Below the pieces are notes generated by a model. It did no database searches, had not been told where the DNA came from, and was given only the letters and a program-made list of their open reading frames with translations. From Neoarius graeffei (lineage: Eukaryota; Chordata; Actinopteri; Siluriformes; Ariidae): a stretch of 64,000 nucleotides of DNA. The stretch lies in assembly GCF_027579695.1 (NCBI RefSeq), contig NC_083582.1:3718378-3782377 (forward strand). Reading direction: 5' to 3'. A program made the position numbers and the translations under genes. Below, in pieces: positions 46,904-62,532 of this stretch; position 1 is the first letter of the stretch, and each line of letters begins with the position of its first letter.

Positions 46904-48508
46904 CAACCCTGATTCCAAAAAAGTTGGGACAAAGTACAAATTGTAAATAAAAACGGAATGCAATAATTTACAAATCTTAAAAACTGATATTGTATTCACA
47001 ATAGAACATAGACAACATATCAAATGTCGAAAGTGAGACATTTTGAAATTTCATGCCAAATATTGGCTCATTTGAAATTTCATGACAGCAACACATCTCA
47101 AAAAAGTTGGGACAGGGGCAATAAGAGGCTGGAAAAGTTAAAGGTACAAAAAAGGAACAGCTGGAGGATCAAACTGCAACTCATTAGGTCAATTGGCAAT
47201 AGGTCATTAACATGACTGGGTATAAAAAGAGCATCTTGGAGTGGCAGCGGCTCTCAGAAGTAAAGATGGGAAGAGGATCACCAATCCCCCTAATTCTGCG
47301 CCGACAAATAGTGGAGCAATATCAGAAAGGAGTTCGACAGTGTAAAATTGCAAAGAGTTTGAACATATCATCATCTACAGTGCATAATATCATCAAAAGA
47401 TTCAGAGAATCTGGAAGAATCTCTGTGCGTAAGGGTCAAGGCCGGAAAACCATACTGGGTGCCCGTGATCTTCGGGCCCTTAGACGGCACTGCATCACAT
47501 ACAGGCATGCTTCTGTATTGGAAATCACAAAATGGGCTCAGGAATATTTCCAGAGAACATTATCTGTGAACACAATTCACCGTGCCATCCGCCGTTGCCA
47601 GCTAAAACTCTATAGTTCAAAGAAGAAGTCGTATCTAAACACGATCCAGAAGCGCAGACGTCTTCTCTGGGCCAAGGCTCATTTAAAATGGACTGTGGCA
47701 AAGTGGAAAACTGTTCTGTGGTCAGACGAATCAAAATGTGAAGTTCTTTATGGAAATCAGGGACGCCGTGTCATTCGGACTAAAGAGGAGAAGGACGACC
47801 CGAGTTGTTATCAGCGCTCAGTTCAGAAGCCTGCATCTCTGATGGTATGGGGTTGCATTAGTGCGTGTGGCATGGGCAGCTTACACATCTGGAAAGACAC
47901 CATCAATGCTGAAAGGTATATCCAGGTTCTAGAGCAACATATGCTCCCATCCAGACGACGTCTCTTTCAGGGAAGACCTTGCATTTTCCAACATGACAAT
48001 GCCAAACCACATACTGCATCAATTACAGCATCATGGCTGCGTAGAAGAAGGGTCCGGGTACTGAACTGGCCAGCCTGCAGTCCAGATCTTTCACCCATAG
48101 AAAACATTTGGCGCATCATAAAACGGAAGATACGACAAAAAAGACCTAAGACAGTTGAGCAACTAGAATCCTACATTAGACAAGAATGGGTTAACATTCC
48201 TATCCCTAAACTTGAGCAACTTGTCTCCTCAGTCCCCAGACGTTTACAGACTGTTGTAAAGAGAAAAGGGGATGTCTCACAGTGGGAAACATGGCCTTGT
48301 CCCAACTTTTTTGAGATGTGTTGTTGTCATGAAATTTAAAATCACCTAATTTTTCTCTTTAAATGATACATTTTCTCAGTTTAATCATTTGATATGTCAT
48401 CTATGTTCTATTCTGAATAAAATATGGAATTTTGAAACTTCCACATCATTGCATTCCGTTTTTATTTACAATTTGTACTTTGTCCCAACTTTTTTGGAAT
48501 CGGGGTTG
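46904..48508 (+). mobile_element. full-length Tc1-like transposon with an intact transposase frame
   Basis: Ends CAACCCTGATTCCAAAAAAG and, reversed, CAACCCCGATTCCAAAAAAG; TA on both sides (46902-46903, 48509-48510). The terminal match runs about 65 bp. A second internal inverted pair (around 47083-47118 and 48298-48340) repeats CAAAAAAGTTGGGACA, giving IR/DR-type ends of about 200 bp as in Sleeping Beauty-class elements. 1605 bp. It interrupts the Gmr1-like integrase. Confidence 0.95.
47266..48339 (+). CDS. Tc1-like DD34E transposase, uninterrupted
   Basis: It cuts and rejoins DNA at TA dinucleotides to move its own element, acting in the nucleus. From ATG 47266 ([20 protein letters not shown]) it is 357 residues; the family is about 340. 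An in-frame upstream ATG (47212) adds 18 residues, but MGRG fits family starts better. Seen: paired HTH ([20 protein letters not shown]), GQGRKT hook, catalytic D154 (LWSDES), D244 ([10 protein letters not shown]) and E279 ([11 protein letters not shown]). The 34 residues between D244 and E279 give the DD34E spacing. No stop or frameshift. The last 15 or so residues ([12 protein letters not shown]...) read into the terminal repeat, so the ancestral stop may have been lost. Activity is not proven. Confidence 0.9.
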   Translation: MGRGSPIPLILRRQIVEQYQKGVRQCKIAKSLNISSSTVHNIIKRFRESGRISVRKGQGRKTILGARDLRALRRHCITYRHASVLEITKWAQEYFQRTLSVNTIHRAIRRCQLKLYSSKKKSYLNTIQKRRRLLWAKAHLKWTVAKWKTVLWSDESKCEVLYGNQGRRVIRTKEEKDDPSCYQRSVQKPASLMVWGCISACGMGSLHIWKDTINAERYIQVLEQHMLPSRRRLFQGRPCIFQHDNAKPHTASITASWLRRRRVRVLNWPACSPDLSPIENIWRIIKRKIRQKRPKTVEQLESYIRQEWVNIPIPKLEQLVSSVPRRLQTVVKRKGDVSQWETWPCPNFFEMCCCHEI

Positions 48509-48510
48509 TA

Positions 48511-49830
48511 AAACGCTGTAAAATATTTGTTCGTTCATTTGTGATGATGCTCAGAATTGGGATAAGTGGCTCAAACCTGGATGTCATTAAGGATAACTGT
48601 GAGGGCAGACCGTCTAACAGTGAAAATGAAATTCAGTATGTTCTCCACACCTGAAGTTACTGAACATGAGGCCCAAGAACGACAGTATGATGGTTCCACT
48701 CAGCTCTGGGGATTTGTACCGGGAGAGAAGGTGCGCGTTTCACTGCCCACATTAAGCCCTAAATTGCTCGCAAAGTGACCAAGAACCCTGTGAGGTCACG
48801 CGGCGAGTCGGAGAAGTCGACTCTGAGGTCAGATGAACAGATAGAGATGATGCACTTCAAATATACCACATCGGTGTGGCTCTGGCAACGGTAGCTCCAG
48901 AGAGGGAGGAGGAGCTTGGACCGGAGGAAAGTCAAAAGCGTGTACTCCGGTCCCCTGTGGAGACGCCGTCCCAGAGAGCACAGGTTGCAAGGGGAATTCT
49001 CTGATGTGTTTACACGTCTTCCTGATCACACCGATCTCACAGAGCACCTCACTGAGGCTCCTCCAGGCGTGCTTACCGGTTACCTGAACGCAGAAACAGG
49101 GGGTCGGGATGAACTCAAGGCTCGACGGGGAGGAACGGAGGAGTCCGACAGTGACTGGGGCAGCCCGGTGGCCTCGGTACCCAAGACTGATGGGTCGGTC
49201 CGGTTCTGTGCAGACTTCAAAAAAGTCAAGGCTTAGTCTAACTCTGATGGATCAGTGAGGGCGTGGCTCGCTTCTTTCTGACACTGGATGTTGGCAGATT
49301 CCACTGACTCCAAAACAGCCTGTCCCGCTCCGTGTGGGTTGCACTGGTTCATCACCCGTCCATTTGGGTTGTTTGGAGCCCCTGCAATGTTTCAGCGTCA
49401 CACTGATGGAATCCTCCGCCCACACCACGCTGCCTGTTTACACGATGACATCATTTACAGTAATGACTGGCCGCTGGATTTAAAACATCTGAGGGCTGAC
49501 CTGAGATCATTAAGACATACAGGCTTCCACCTGGGCCATGGGCAGGCGTGTCCTTAAGTCGGTAAAACTGTAGCGATCGCGGTCTGCCTGAGACCCAAGA
49601 CTAAAAATGGGTGTGGCAAATCCTGGGGCTGGCTGATGATTACAGGAAGTTTGTACCTAATGTTTCAGACGTCCCCAACAAACTGACTAAAAACGGAGAG
49701 CCAGATCCACTCCAGTAGACTCTCGGGAACGGAGACACACTACAACATGATCGAGAAGGAGTGTCTGGGCATCGAGTGCTCGAGTGTCAGCTGTGGGCGG
49801 AGGGGAGGCGGGTCAAACCGGCAGGTAACG
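48511..49830 (+). pseudogene. Gmr1-like fossil: integrase C-terminus, then RT and RNase H
   Basis: Directly after the Tc1 the integrase resumes (NKTL, then AQNWDKWL), followed by EKVRVSLPTLSPKLLAK and CEVTRRVGEVDSEVR. Then comes reverse transcriptase: GEFSDVFTRLPDHTDLTEHL, SPVASVPKTDGSVRFCADFK, RPFGLFGAPAMFQRHTDGIL, and a degraded active site CLHDDIIYSNDW. RNase H-like ETHYNMIEKECLGIE closes it. Many stops. The order IN-RT-RH is Ty1/copia-like, although the sequences are Ty3/Gypsy; this is the hallmark of Gmr1-like elements. Confidence 0.72.
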
Positions 49831-49880
49831 CCATGATTCTCACCTGTGTCATATTTAAACCAGTCGACTTATCTGTGTCA

Positions 49881-54497
<4,617 letters not shown>

Positions 54498-54516
54498 TGT
54501 TGACAGCTGCAGCAAC

Positions 54517-54559
54517 CCGGAAGTGGAGTTTTTCAAAATAAAATACTCACACCCGGAAG

Positions 54560-54594
<35 letters not shown>

Positions 54595-54630
54595 CTCGTA
54601 TATCCTGTAGGAGCGCTACACTTCCGGTGA
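54517..54630 (-). promoter_or_regulatory. tvp23b: TVP23 promoter with three ETS-type sites
   Basis: CCGGAAGT cores at 54518-54525 and 54553-54560, and the inverse ACTTCCGG at 54619-54626, all within 135 bases upstream of the start codon. No TATA box. An (ATA)n lies between them (54561-54591). ETS/GABPA control is inferred from motif density. Confidence 0.6.
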
Positions 54631-54848
54631 ACAAGGCTGGTTTCCGGGCTTCTGATTCTTTTTCTTCCGCTACGCTTTTTTTTTTTTAGTTGCATTCTAT
54701 TTTACTACAATTACATTTTTAAAATTTATTACTTATTTTATTTAAATTAATACATACATTTTAATTTTTTAAGCAGCTCAGCTCTTGAATTTGATTTAAA
54801 TAACTTTGGATACCAAATGAATAAATATAAATGATCAGACTTTTATAT

Positions 54849-55976
54849 GTCATGTGCTTTGTGGATCTGGAGAAGGCATTTGACCGTGTCCCTTGTGGTA
54901 TTCTGTGGGGGGTGCTTCGGGAGTATGGGGTTCGGGGCTCTTTGCTAAGGGCTGTCCGGTCCCTGTACGAACGGAGCAGGAGTCTGGTTCGCATTGCCGG
55001 CAGTAAGTCAGACCTGTTCCCAGTGCATGTTGGACTCCGGCAGGGCTGCCCTTTGTCACCGGTTCTGTTCATAATTTTTATGGACAGAATTTCTAGGCGC
55101 AGCCAGGGGCCGGAAGGAATCCTGTTTGGGAACCACAGGATTTCATCTCTGCTTTTTGCGGATGATGTTGCCCTGTTGGCTTCTTCAAACCAGGACCTTC
55201 AGCATGCACTGGGGTGGTTTGCAGTCGAGTGTGAAGCGGCTGGGATGAGAATCAGCACCTCCAAGTCCGAGGCCATGGTTCTCGACCGGAAAAGGGTGGC
55301 TCGCCCTCTCCAGGTTGGTGGAGAAGTCCTGCGTCAAGTGGAGGAGTTTAAGTATCTCGGGATCTTGTTCACGAGTGAGGGAAGGATGGAGCGTGAGATC
55401 GACAGGCGGATCGGTGCAGCCTCCGCAGTGATGCAGTCGCTTTACCGGTCCGTCGTGGTGAAGAAGGAGCTGAGCCAAAAGGCGAAGCTCTCAATTTACC
55501 AGTCGATCTACGTTCCGACTCTCACCTATGGTCATGAGCTTTGGGTAATGACCGAAAGAACAAGATTGTGGATACAAGCGGCCGAAATGAGTTTCCTTCG
55601 CAGGGTGGCTGGGCACTCCCTTAGAGATAGGGTGAGAGGCACAGTCACTCGGGAGGAGCTCGGAGTAGAGCCGCTGCTCCTCCACATTGAGAGGAATCAG
55701 CTGAGGTGGCTCGGGCATCTCTTTCGGATGCCTCCTGGACGCCTCCCTGGGGAGGTGTTCCAGGCATGTCCCCCCGGCAGGAGGCCCCGGGGAAGACCCA
55801 GGACATGCTGGAGGGACTATGTCTCATGGCTGGCCTGGGAACGCCTTGGTGTTCTTCCCGAGGAGCTGGCCGAGGTGTCTGGGGAAAGGGAAGTTTGGGC
55901 TTCCATGCTCAGACTGCTGCCTCTGCGACCCGGCCCCGGATAAGCGGAAGAAGACAAGACGAGAGACGAGACAAGA
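54849..55976 (+). mobile_element. Rex3 (RTE-clade) retrotransposon, 5'-truncated
   Basis: Perfect 13-bp target duplication CAGACTTTTATAT at 54836-54848 and 55977-55989. The RT frame is open to 55943. The stretch CAGGGCTGCCCTTTGTCACC (about 55042-55061) is the complement of the commonly used Rex3 forward primer. The 3' end is a short GACAAGAC/GAGACGAGAC repeat instead of poly-A, as expected for RTE elements. Confidence 0.9.
54852..55943 (+). CDS. Rex3 reverse transcriptase, C-terminal part, open frame
   Basis: It copies element RNA at the nicked target (target-primed reverse transcription). The frame begins inside the RT (MCFVDLEKAFDRVPCGILWG) and includes LRQGCPLSPVLFIIFMDRI, the catalytic LLFADDVALLA and the RTE-type C-terminus (WLGHLFRMPPGRLPGEVF, RPRGRPRTCWRDYVSWLAWE), stop 55941-55943. 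The endonuclease and first RT blocks are lost, so it cannot act by itself. No internal stop, consistent with recent insertion. Confidence 0.85.
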   Translation: MCFVDLEKAFDRVPCGILWGVLREYGVRGSLLRAVRSLYERSRSLVRIAGSKSDLFPVHVGLRQGCPLSPVLFIIFMDRISRRSQGPEGILFGNHRISSLLFADDVALLASSNQDLQHALGWFAVECEAAGMRISTSKSEAMVLDRKRVARPLQVGGEVLRQVEEFKYLGILFTSEGRMEREIDRRIGAASAVMQSLYRSVVVKKELSQKAKLSIYQSIYVPTLTYGHELWVMTERTRLWIQAAEMSFLRRVAGHSLRDRVRGTVTREELGVEPLLLHIERNQLRWLGHLFRMPPGRLPGEVFQACPPGRRPRGRPRTCWRDYVSWLAWERLGVLPEELAEVSGEREVWASMLRLLPLRPGPG

Positions 55977-56216
55977 CAGACTTTTATATTTTTATTTTAC
56001 TTTTTTCCAATAACACATGCAGCTTTATGTGTGTTTTTAAATCAGTCATAAAGCTTTACATAATTACAGTCTCATCTTCATGCTGTGAAAGTTCCACATT
56101 CTCAAAGCTTTTAGAAAATCTACTATAAATAACAGTTCATAAAGAGTTTCTTAGCAATTTATTTGCAATTTTCTTCTTCCTTCTGCTGTATTTATTTTAT
56201 TTCTGATATTTTGTGT

Positions 56217-56583
56217 GGGCGGCACGGTGGTGTAGTGGTTAGCACTGTCGCCTCACAGCAAGAAGGTCCTGGGTTCGAGCCCCGGGGCCAGCGAGGGCCT
56301 TTCTGTGTGGAGTTTGCATGTTCTCCCCGTGTCCGTGTGGGTTTCCTCCGGGTGCTCCGGTTTCCCCCACAGTCCAAAGACATGCAGGTTAGGTTAACTG
56401 GTGACTCTAAATTGACCGTAGGTGTGAGTGTGAATGGTTGTCTGTGTCTATGTGTCAGCCCTGTGATGACCTGGCGACTTGTCCAGGATGTACCCCGCCT
56501 TTCGCCCGTAGTCAGCTGGGATAGGATCCAGCTTGCCTGCGACCCTGTAGAAGGATAAAGCGGCTACAGATAATGAGATGAGA
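56217..56583 (+). mobile_element. full-length tRNA-headed V-SINE-like element
   Basis: 13-bp target duplication TGATATTTTGTGT at 56204-56216 and 56584-56596. Head with A box TGGTGTAGTGGTTAGC and B box GGGTTCGAGCCCC. Conserved body CGCCTTTCGCCCGTAGTCAG, CTGGGATAGG. Tail GATAATGAGATGAGA. Confidence 0.92.
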
Positions 56584-56796
56584 TGATATTTTGTGTCTGT
56601 TTTTCACCATCACACTTTATATCAATATTTAAATATTTGGTATCAGCTAAACTTGTATTAATTGATAATCTGAGTTATTCTGACAGTCTCACAGGTTCCA
56701 AGTTTCCAACTTTCAAACACTGGTCCTTTTCTGAAGTGATCCCGGAGACTGAGGCCTGACAGTGGTGAAGCTGCCGAGGGGGAGGGTTGGGGATGG

Positions 56797-57226
56797 GGTC
56801 TCTCCCTCCCACCGTGGGTCTGGGGGTCTCTCGCTCCCGCCGTGGGTCTGGGGGTCTCTCGCTCCCGCCGTGGGTCTGGGGATCTCTCGCTCCTGCCGTG
56901 GGTCTGGGGGTCTCTCGCTCCCACCGTGGATCTGGGGGTCTCTCGCTCCCGCCGTGGGTCTGGGGGTCTCTCGCTCCCGCCGTGGGTCTGGGGGTCTCTC
57001 GCTCCCGCCGTGGGTCTGGGGGTCTCTCGCTCCCGCCGTGGGTCTGGGGATCTCTCGCTCCTGCCGTGGGTCTGGGGGTCTCTCGCTCCCACCGTGGATC
57101 TGGGGGTCTCTCCTTCCCACATGTGGGTCTGGGGGTCTCTTGCTCCCGCCGTGGGTCTGGGGGTCTCTCGCTCCCGCCGTGGGTCTGGGGGCCTCTCGCT
57201 CCCACTGTGGGTCTGGGGGTCTCCCC
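56797..57226. repeat. 28-bp minisatellite with a 168-bp higher-order repeat
   Basis: Unit GTCTCTCGCTCCCGCCGTGG plus GTCTGGGG, about 15 copies. A diagnostic pair of variants (GATCTCTCGCTCCTGCC followed by CCCACCGTGGATC) occurs at 56881 and again at 57049, exactly 168 bases (six units) apart, so six units were duplicated together. Because 28 is not a multiple of three, all frames stay open; none is a gene. Confidence 0.93.
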
Positions 57227-57229
57227 TAG

Positions 57230-57600
57230 AACTCTTTTTTTATGGCATTGAAATATGCACTTTCCAAGCATTTCAGCTTATTTTATGACATTTATATCGG
57301 TATCAGAACTTGCCAGTGAATCGTGTATCTGCTGACAGTTTATAGCAGCACATGTTTAGTGTCTCACAGCACTGAGCTGTGTTTATTTTGACATTTAATC
57401 AATCACATGTTAGTCTTAGATCAGTACAGACATTAGGCTGTTACAGGCCGACACTCAAGTCTTTCAGATACAGATCTAGATTTTAGAGACATTAAAACAC
57501 TGGGATATTTCCAACATATGGACCTCTTTACAATCCAGTAATATAAAGGGAAATTTAAACATTAGGCCTAGATCTGGTAAATAAGTGATTAAAAATAATC
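57230..57600. other. no gene seen
   Basis: Unremarkable AT-rich sequence between the minisatellite and the L2 3' end. Confidence 0.4.
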
Positions 57601-59697
57601 AAGTCAAGTCAAGTTTATTTGTAAAGCGCTTTTAACAGTAGACATTGTCGCAAAGCAGCTTTACAGAATTTGAACGACTTAAAACATGAGCTAATTTTAT
57701 CCCTAATCTATCCCCAATGAGCAAGCCTGTGGCGACGAAAAACTCCCTCAGACAACATGAGGAAGAAACCTCGAGAGGAACCAGACTCAAAAGGGAACCC
57801 ATCCTCATTTGGGCAACAACAGACAGCATGACTATAACATTAACAGTTTTAACATGAAGTCAGTTTGGTTGATGTTATAAACTCTTCACTGATGGAAACT
57901 TGAGTGCAAAACTGTTCATGACAACTGCAGTCCTAAAGTTAGCAAGTCAACTGTAGTCCTCAGCCATAAAAGCATTACTGTAAGAGTCCAGAGCGTCCTC
58001 CAGGTGTGACTTTCAACTGTCCTCATGGGGCCGTCCTCCACAGGAGCGATGCGATGAGACTCCAACCAGACACAGGGCACCAGGATGGATCAGGCAGGTC
58101 CGAGGAGCAGAAGAGGTTCAGCATCTCGATCCCAGGACCAACATGTAACTCAGAGGGACAGATTTGGGGGGGGGGGAGAGAGAGATAGAGAGGGAGAGAA
58201 AACACAGGTTGTCAGGTATGCCCAGTGTCACCTGAATAAGTAGGAGCAGTATACATATTGCGCTGAGTACAAGCAGGGACTCCGGCAACTAACTATGACA
58301 GCATAACTAAAAGGGGAGAGCCAGAAGGTAACACAGGCATGAGGGGCCCCGGGACATAAAGCAGCAGCCACTACACCGTCAACAAACTCGAGTGAGCAAG
58401 CGAGTGGGGACTGACAGCATCCATACATCCCAGTTTACCAAAACACTCTGTCTGAGGATCCTCCAGATCTACACCTTTACCTCATAAACACCATTAACAC
58501 AAGGCTTGACTAAACAGATATGTTTTCAGCCGAGACTTAAACGCTGAGACTGTGTCTGATTCCCGAACATTACTTGGAAGGCTGTTCCATAACTGTGGGG
58601 CTTTGTAAGAAAAGGCTCCGCCCCCTGATGTAGCTTTCACTATACGAGGTACCAGCAGATAGCCTGCACCTTTTGATCTAAGTAGGCGTGGCGGGTCATA
58701 GAGGAGCAGAAGTTCACTCAGATACTGTGGTGCGAGACCATTCAGTGCTTTAAAGGTCAATAGTAGCATTTTATAATCAATACGAAATTTGATTGGGACC
58801 CAATGCAGTGTGGATAAGACAGGGGTGATGGGGTCATATTTTCTAGTTCTAGTAAGGACTCTTGCTGCTGCATTTTGAACTAACTGGAGCTTGTTTATGC
58901 ACTTATTGGAACATCCAGACAGTAAGGCATTACAATAATCCAACCTGGAGGGAGCGAAAGCATGAACTAGTTTTTCTGCATCACGTAATGACATTAAATT
59001 TCTTATCTTTGCAATATTTCTGATATGAAAGAAAGCTATCTGGGTAATGTTATCAATGTGAGTTTTGAATGAAAGACTGGGGTCAATAATCACTCCGAGG
59101 TCTTTTACTGCTGCATGTGAAGAAACAGAAAGGCCATCCAGAGTTACTGTGTAATCAGAAAACTTACTTCTAGCTGCATGTGGTCCGAGTACAAGTACTT
59201 CAGTCTTGTCAGAGTTAAGCAGAAGGAAGTTAATAAGCATCCAGTGTCTAATGTCCTTTACACATTCCTCAGTTCTATTAAGCTGGTGTCTCTCATCAGG
59301 TTTTGCAGAAACATACAACTGTGTGTCATCAGCATAACAGTGGAAACTAATACAATGTTTACGAATAATATCACCCAGAGGGAACATATATAAAGAAAAA
59401 AGCAGTGGACCCAAGACAGAACCTTGTGGAACACCAAACTTTACCTCAGTACATCTAGAAAAATCACCATTTATATCAACATGCTGATAGCGATCAGTTA
59501 AATAAGAGCTGAGCCAGGAGAGGGCCGTTCCCTTAACTCCCACAACATTTTCTAGTCTATCCAGAAGAATGGAATGATCAATGGTATCAAATGCTGCACT
59601 AAGGTCAAGCAACACAAGCAGCGAGACACAGCCCTGATCAGACGCCAACAGTAGGTCATTTACTACTTTAACCAGAGCTGTCTCTGTGCTATGATGA
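57601..59697 (-). mobile_element. L2-type LINE, 3' half (RT C-terminus and 3' UTR)
   Basis: The minus-strand frame from 59697 to the stop at 58496-58494 starts [20 protein letters not shown]. It contains [37 protein letters not shown] and the catalytic [14 protein letters not shown], and ends in the L2-type tail ([40 protein letters not shown]). The 3' UTR reaches the repeat TCAAGTCAAGTCAAG at 57601. The frame has no stop. Its 5' half continues at 63074-64000, beyond an insertion. Confidence 0.9.
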
Positions 59698-60130
59698 TGT
59701 AGGTGCATTTGGTAATTATTAAGTGATCAATCTCATTAAATCAGTCTCATTAAATCTGAAGGTTAATAATTAAATTGAATCAGTCTCATTTGAATTATTT
59801 AAATTGAATCAGTCTCATATTATCATTACATCACTCATGGAATCAGTCTCATATTATCATTAAATCACTCATGGAATCAGTCTCATTAATTAATACCATT
59901 AATTTTGGTGCTTAATAATAAATTACCAAACAGCTAAATTATGGTATATTCCAAATTATGATCACTTATCATATTAAATAAATTATATGCACCTTTTTGA
60001 ATTCTTTGGGAGATTGTGTGACTTCATAAACATTGGAACACAAATAAAACACAGTTTCAATAATAAATGAATTTATTATAACAAAGATAAAAATGGATAA
60101 TAGCAGATTGAAATATATACAAACAGTGAG

Positions 60131-60161
<31 letters not shown>

Positions 60162-61804
60162 GCCTTGTGTGGGTGTGGCCTACACAAAAGAATTAGCTTT
60201 GGTTGCTAAGACAAAAGAATTAGCTTTGGTTGCTAAGACAAAAGAATTAGCTTTGTGTAGCTAACTAAGATATGTTTGTGTGTGTGAGAGAGAGGCCTTG
60301 GGTGTGGCCTACAAGAGGGTTAGCTCTTGTAGCTAACTCCACGTGTGTTTGTGAGAGGCCACGTGTTTGTGTAGGCCTAGATTAGCCTTGTGTTTAGCTA
60401 AGGCAAAGGAAAGCTAGCTAAAGAGGGTGTGTCACCACGTGGGGTTTGAGAACAAAGGATTTAGCTCTGGTTGCTAGCTAAAGGTGTGTTTGTGTGGGGG
60501 GGGGAGGAGTGCCACGTGTTAGAGACAAAGGATTAGCTCTGTGTAGCTAACTCCATGTGGTGGAGGCCTTGTGATCCCTTGAGACAATACAATTAGCCCT
60601 GGAGGCTAATGGAACAAAAGAATTAGCCGTGTGTTTAGCTAACGTGTTTGTGAGGCCTGGTGAGCTAGCTTTGGTTGCTAATTAGACAAAGAATTAGCCT
60701 TATGTGGCTAGCTAAGGCCCAAGGATCCTACCTCGTGGAGTTAAGACAAAAGGGGTGTGTGTGAGTGTGGGGGAAGGACTGCCATGTGTTCGGGTAGGCC
60801 TAGATTAACCTCGTGTGGCTAAGCTAAGACAAAGGGGAGCTAGCAAAAGGTGTGTTTGTGAGTGGTAAGGCCTAACAGTCCTTTGGGGACAATACAGTTG
60901 CGGAGTATACAGTAGCATCTCTGGATGCTAATAAGATAGAAGAATTAGCCGTAGCAGCTAATCCACTAGCTTTATAACATTACCAAATTCACTGAAATCT
61001 TGATACAATCAAAATGTGTAATAAGGAAATCAAAATGTTAGTAAGGGATAGAGAGAAGCATGCACAGCCTATCTATTAAACAATTGAGAAATTAAAACAA
61101 AATAAATCAATTCAACACGCTGCATGTCTATAGTGTAACAATTAAGCGTGAGTTTAAATTCACACTACTTCAATAAAAGCTAATTCCTAAGACTAGGTTT
61201 TGCCCAAATGCCAAGTCTTACTCAGTATCTTGCCTCTAGCAAGATTATGAAGAGATGTTTCGAGACTTTGGAGTTTCGCCGTTGTGGAACACGTGAGGCG
61301 ATTCCGTGGAGCAGAGAACTTCTTGATCCGACGACAGTCGCTCGTGATGAAAAGAAAGTCTCTGATTAAATACTGTGCACAGCTTTTGAGTTAAAAAGGA
61401 TTCAATCGCTTCTTAACTTTAAAATAACTGCCTGGTTGCAGTGTTGTACGTACTTATAAGGAACAAATGAAAAACCGGTTGTAACTCGAGCTGAGTTTAA
61501 AATCGCGCGATTCTGGATTTTTACTGTGGCCAAAGGTAAACAAAGAAAAGCGCGAAACTCTGACTCTTGCAAGAAAGAAAAGAAAAGACGTCCTTTTTGG
61601 GTTTGCTCGCGGAGTGAGCGATTCCTCCTTGTGTCCGTGTTGAATCACGGCGCCAAAAGAGGCGGAGCTAGGAGTTCCCGGGTTTCTTATGCCTTCATGT
61701 AGGATGTGACGTTGGTGATCCCGCCCACGCGTGACGTAGGTCAACGCGGAAGTTGGCTGATGGGAAATGTAGTTTCTTAAAGAGACGGACTGAATGTACC
61801 TACA
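59698..61804. mobile_element. 2.1-kb solo-LTR-like insertion
   Basis: Begins TGTAGGT and ends ACCTACA (TG...CA with a 7-bp inverted repeat). Flanked by ATGA on both sides (59694-59697 and 61805-61808), the 4-bp duplication expected of LTR elements. No coding region. Inside are (GAATCAGTCTCAT)n copies (59740-59890) and a degenerate array of TTAGCTTTGGTTGCTAAGAC-type units (60185-60960). Element family and orientation unknown; it could also be another structure with chance ends. Confidence 0.6.
60185..60960. repeat. degenerate ACAAAAGAATTAGCTYTG repeats
   Basis: At least a dozen imperfect copies of ACAAAAGAATTAGCTTTGGT and GCTAGCTAA words, also spaced by GGCCTTGTG and CCACGTGT. Period is irregular (about 28-60 bp). 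Confidence 0.75.
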
Positions 61805-62474
61805 ATGAGGTCTAAATCCTGACTGGAGAAGACGAAGGAGATTGTTGTGGACTTCAGGAGAGAGCACACCCAGCATGTTCCACTAACTATCGACGGTGCT
61901 GCAGTGGAGAGGGTGAGCAGCACCAAGTTTCTGGGTGTGCACATCTCTGAAGACCTGTCCTGGAGCAACAACACCGCATCACTGGCCAAAAAAGCCCAAC
62001 AGCATCTGTACTTCCTCCGCAAACTGAGGAGAGCAAGAGTCCCGGCCCCCATCATGCACACATTCTACAGAGGCACCATCGAGAACATCCTGACCAGCTG
62101 CATCACCGTGTGGTACGGCGCCTGCACCGTGTCCTGCTGCAAGACTCTGCAGTGCATCGTGAGAGCAGCTGAGAGGATCATTGGTGTCTCTCTCCCTTCT
62201 CTTATGGATATTTATAACTCCCGCCCCACCCGCAAAGCCATCAGGATTGCAGGTGACCCCACCCACCCATCTCACAGCCTCTTCAGCCTGCTGCCGTCAG
62301 GGAGGAGACTGCGGAGTCTCCGGGCCAAAACCAGCAGGCTCAAGAACAGTTTCTTTCACCAGGCGGTCAGGAGGCTCAACTCCCTCCCCCCTCTGCCCCC
62401 TGCCACAGATTCTGCCCGCACACCCCCCTGCCCCCCCTTCAGCATCTGACATGTCATCCTCACAGTTCCCCCCC

Positions 62475-62476
<2 letters not shown>

Positions 62477-62529
<53 letters not shown>
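62477..62529. repeat. (CA)n microsatellite
   Basis: About 26 CA units in the LINE 3' UTR. Confidence 0.95.

Positions 62530-62532
<3 letters not shown>

Noticed and set aside
56217-56300. tRNA gene at SINE heads (also at 44657 and 45537)
   Set aside because: A and B boxes are present, but the sequence continues into a SINE body with target duplications, and no complete cloverleaf is evident.
56658-57288. Overlapping ORFs of 130-200 codons on both strands at the 28-bp minisatellite
   Set aside because: All six frames are open because of the unit sequence; the peptides are pure repeats.
61454-61876. 140-codon minus-strand ORF within the LTR-like element
   Set aside because: No recognisable motif; probably chance in a non-coding LTR-like segment.
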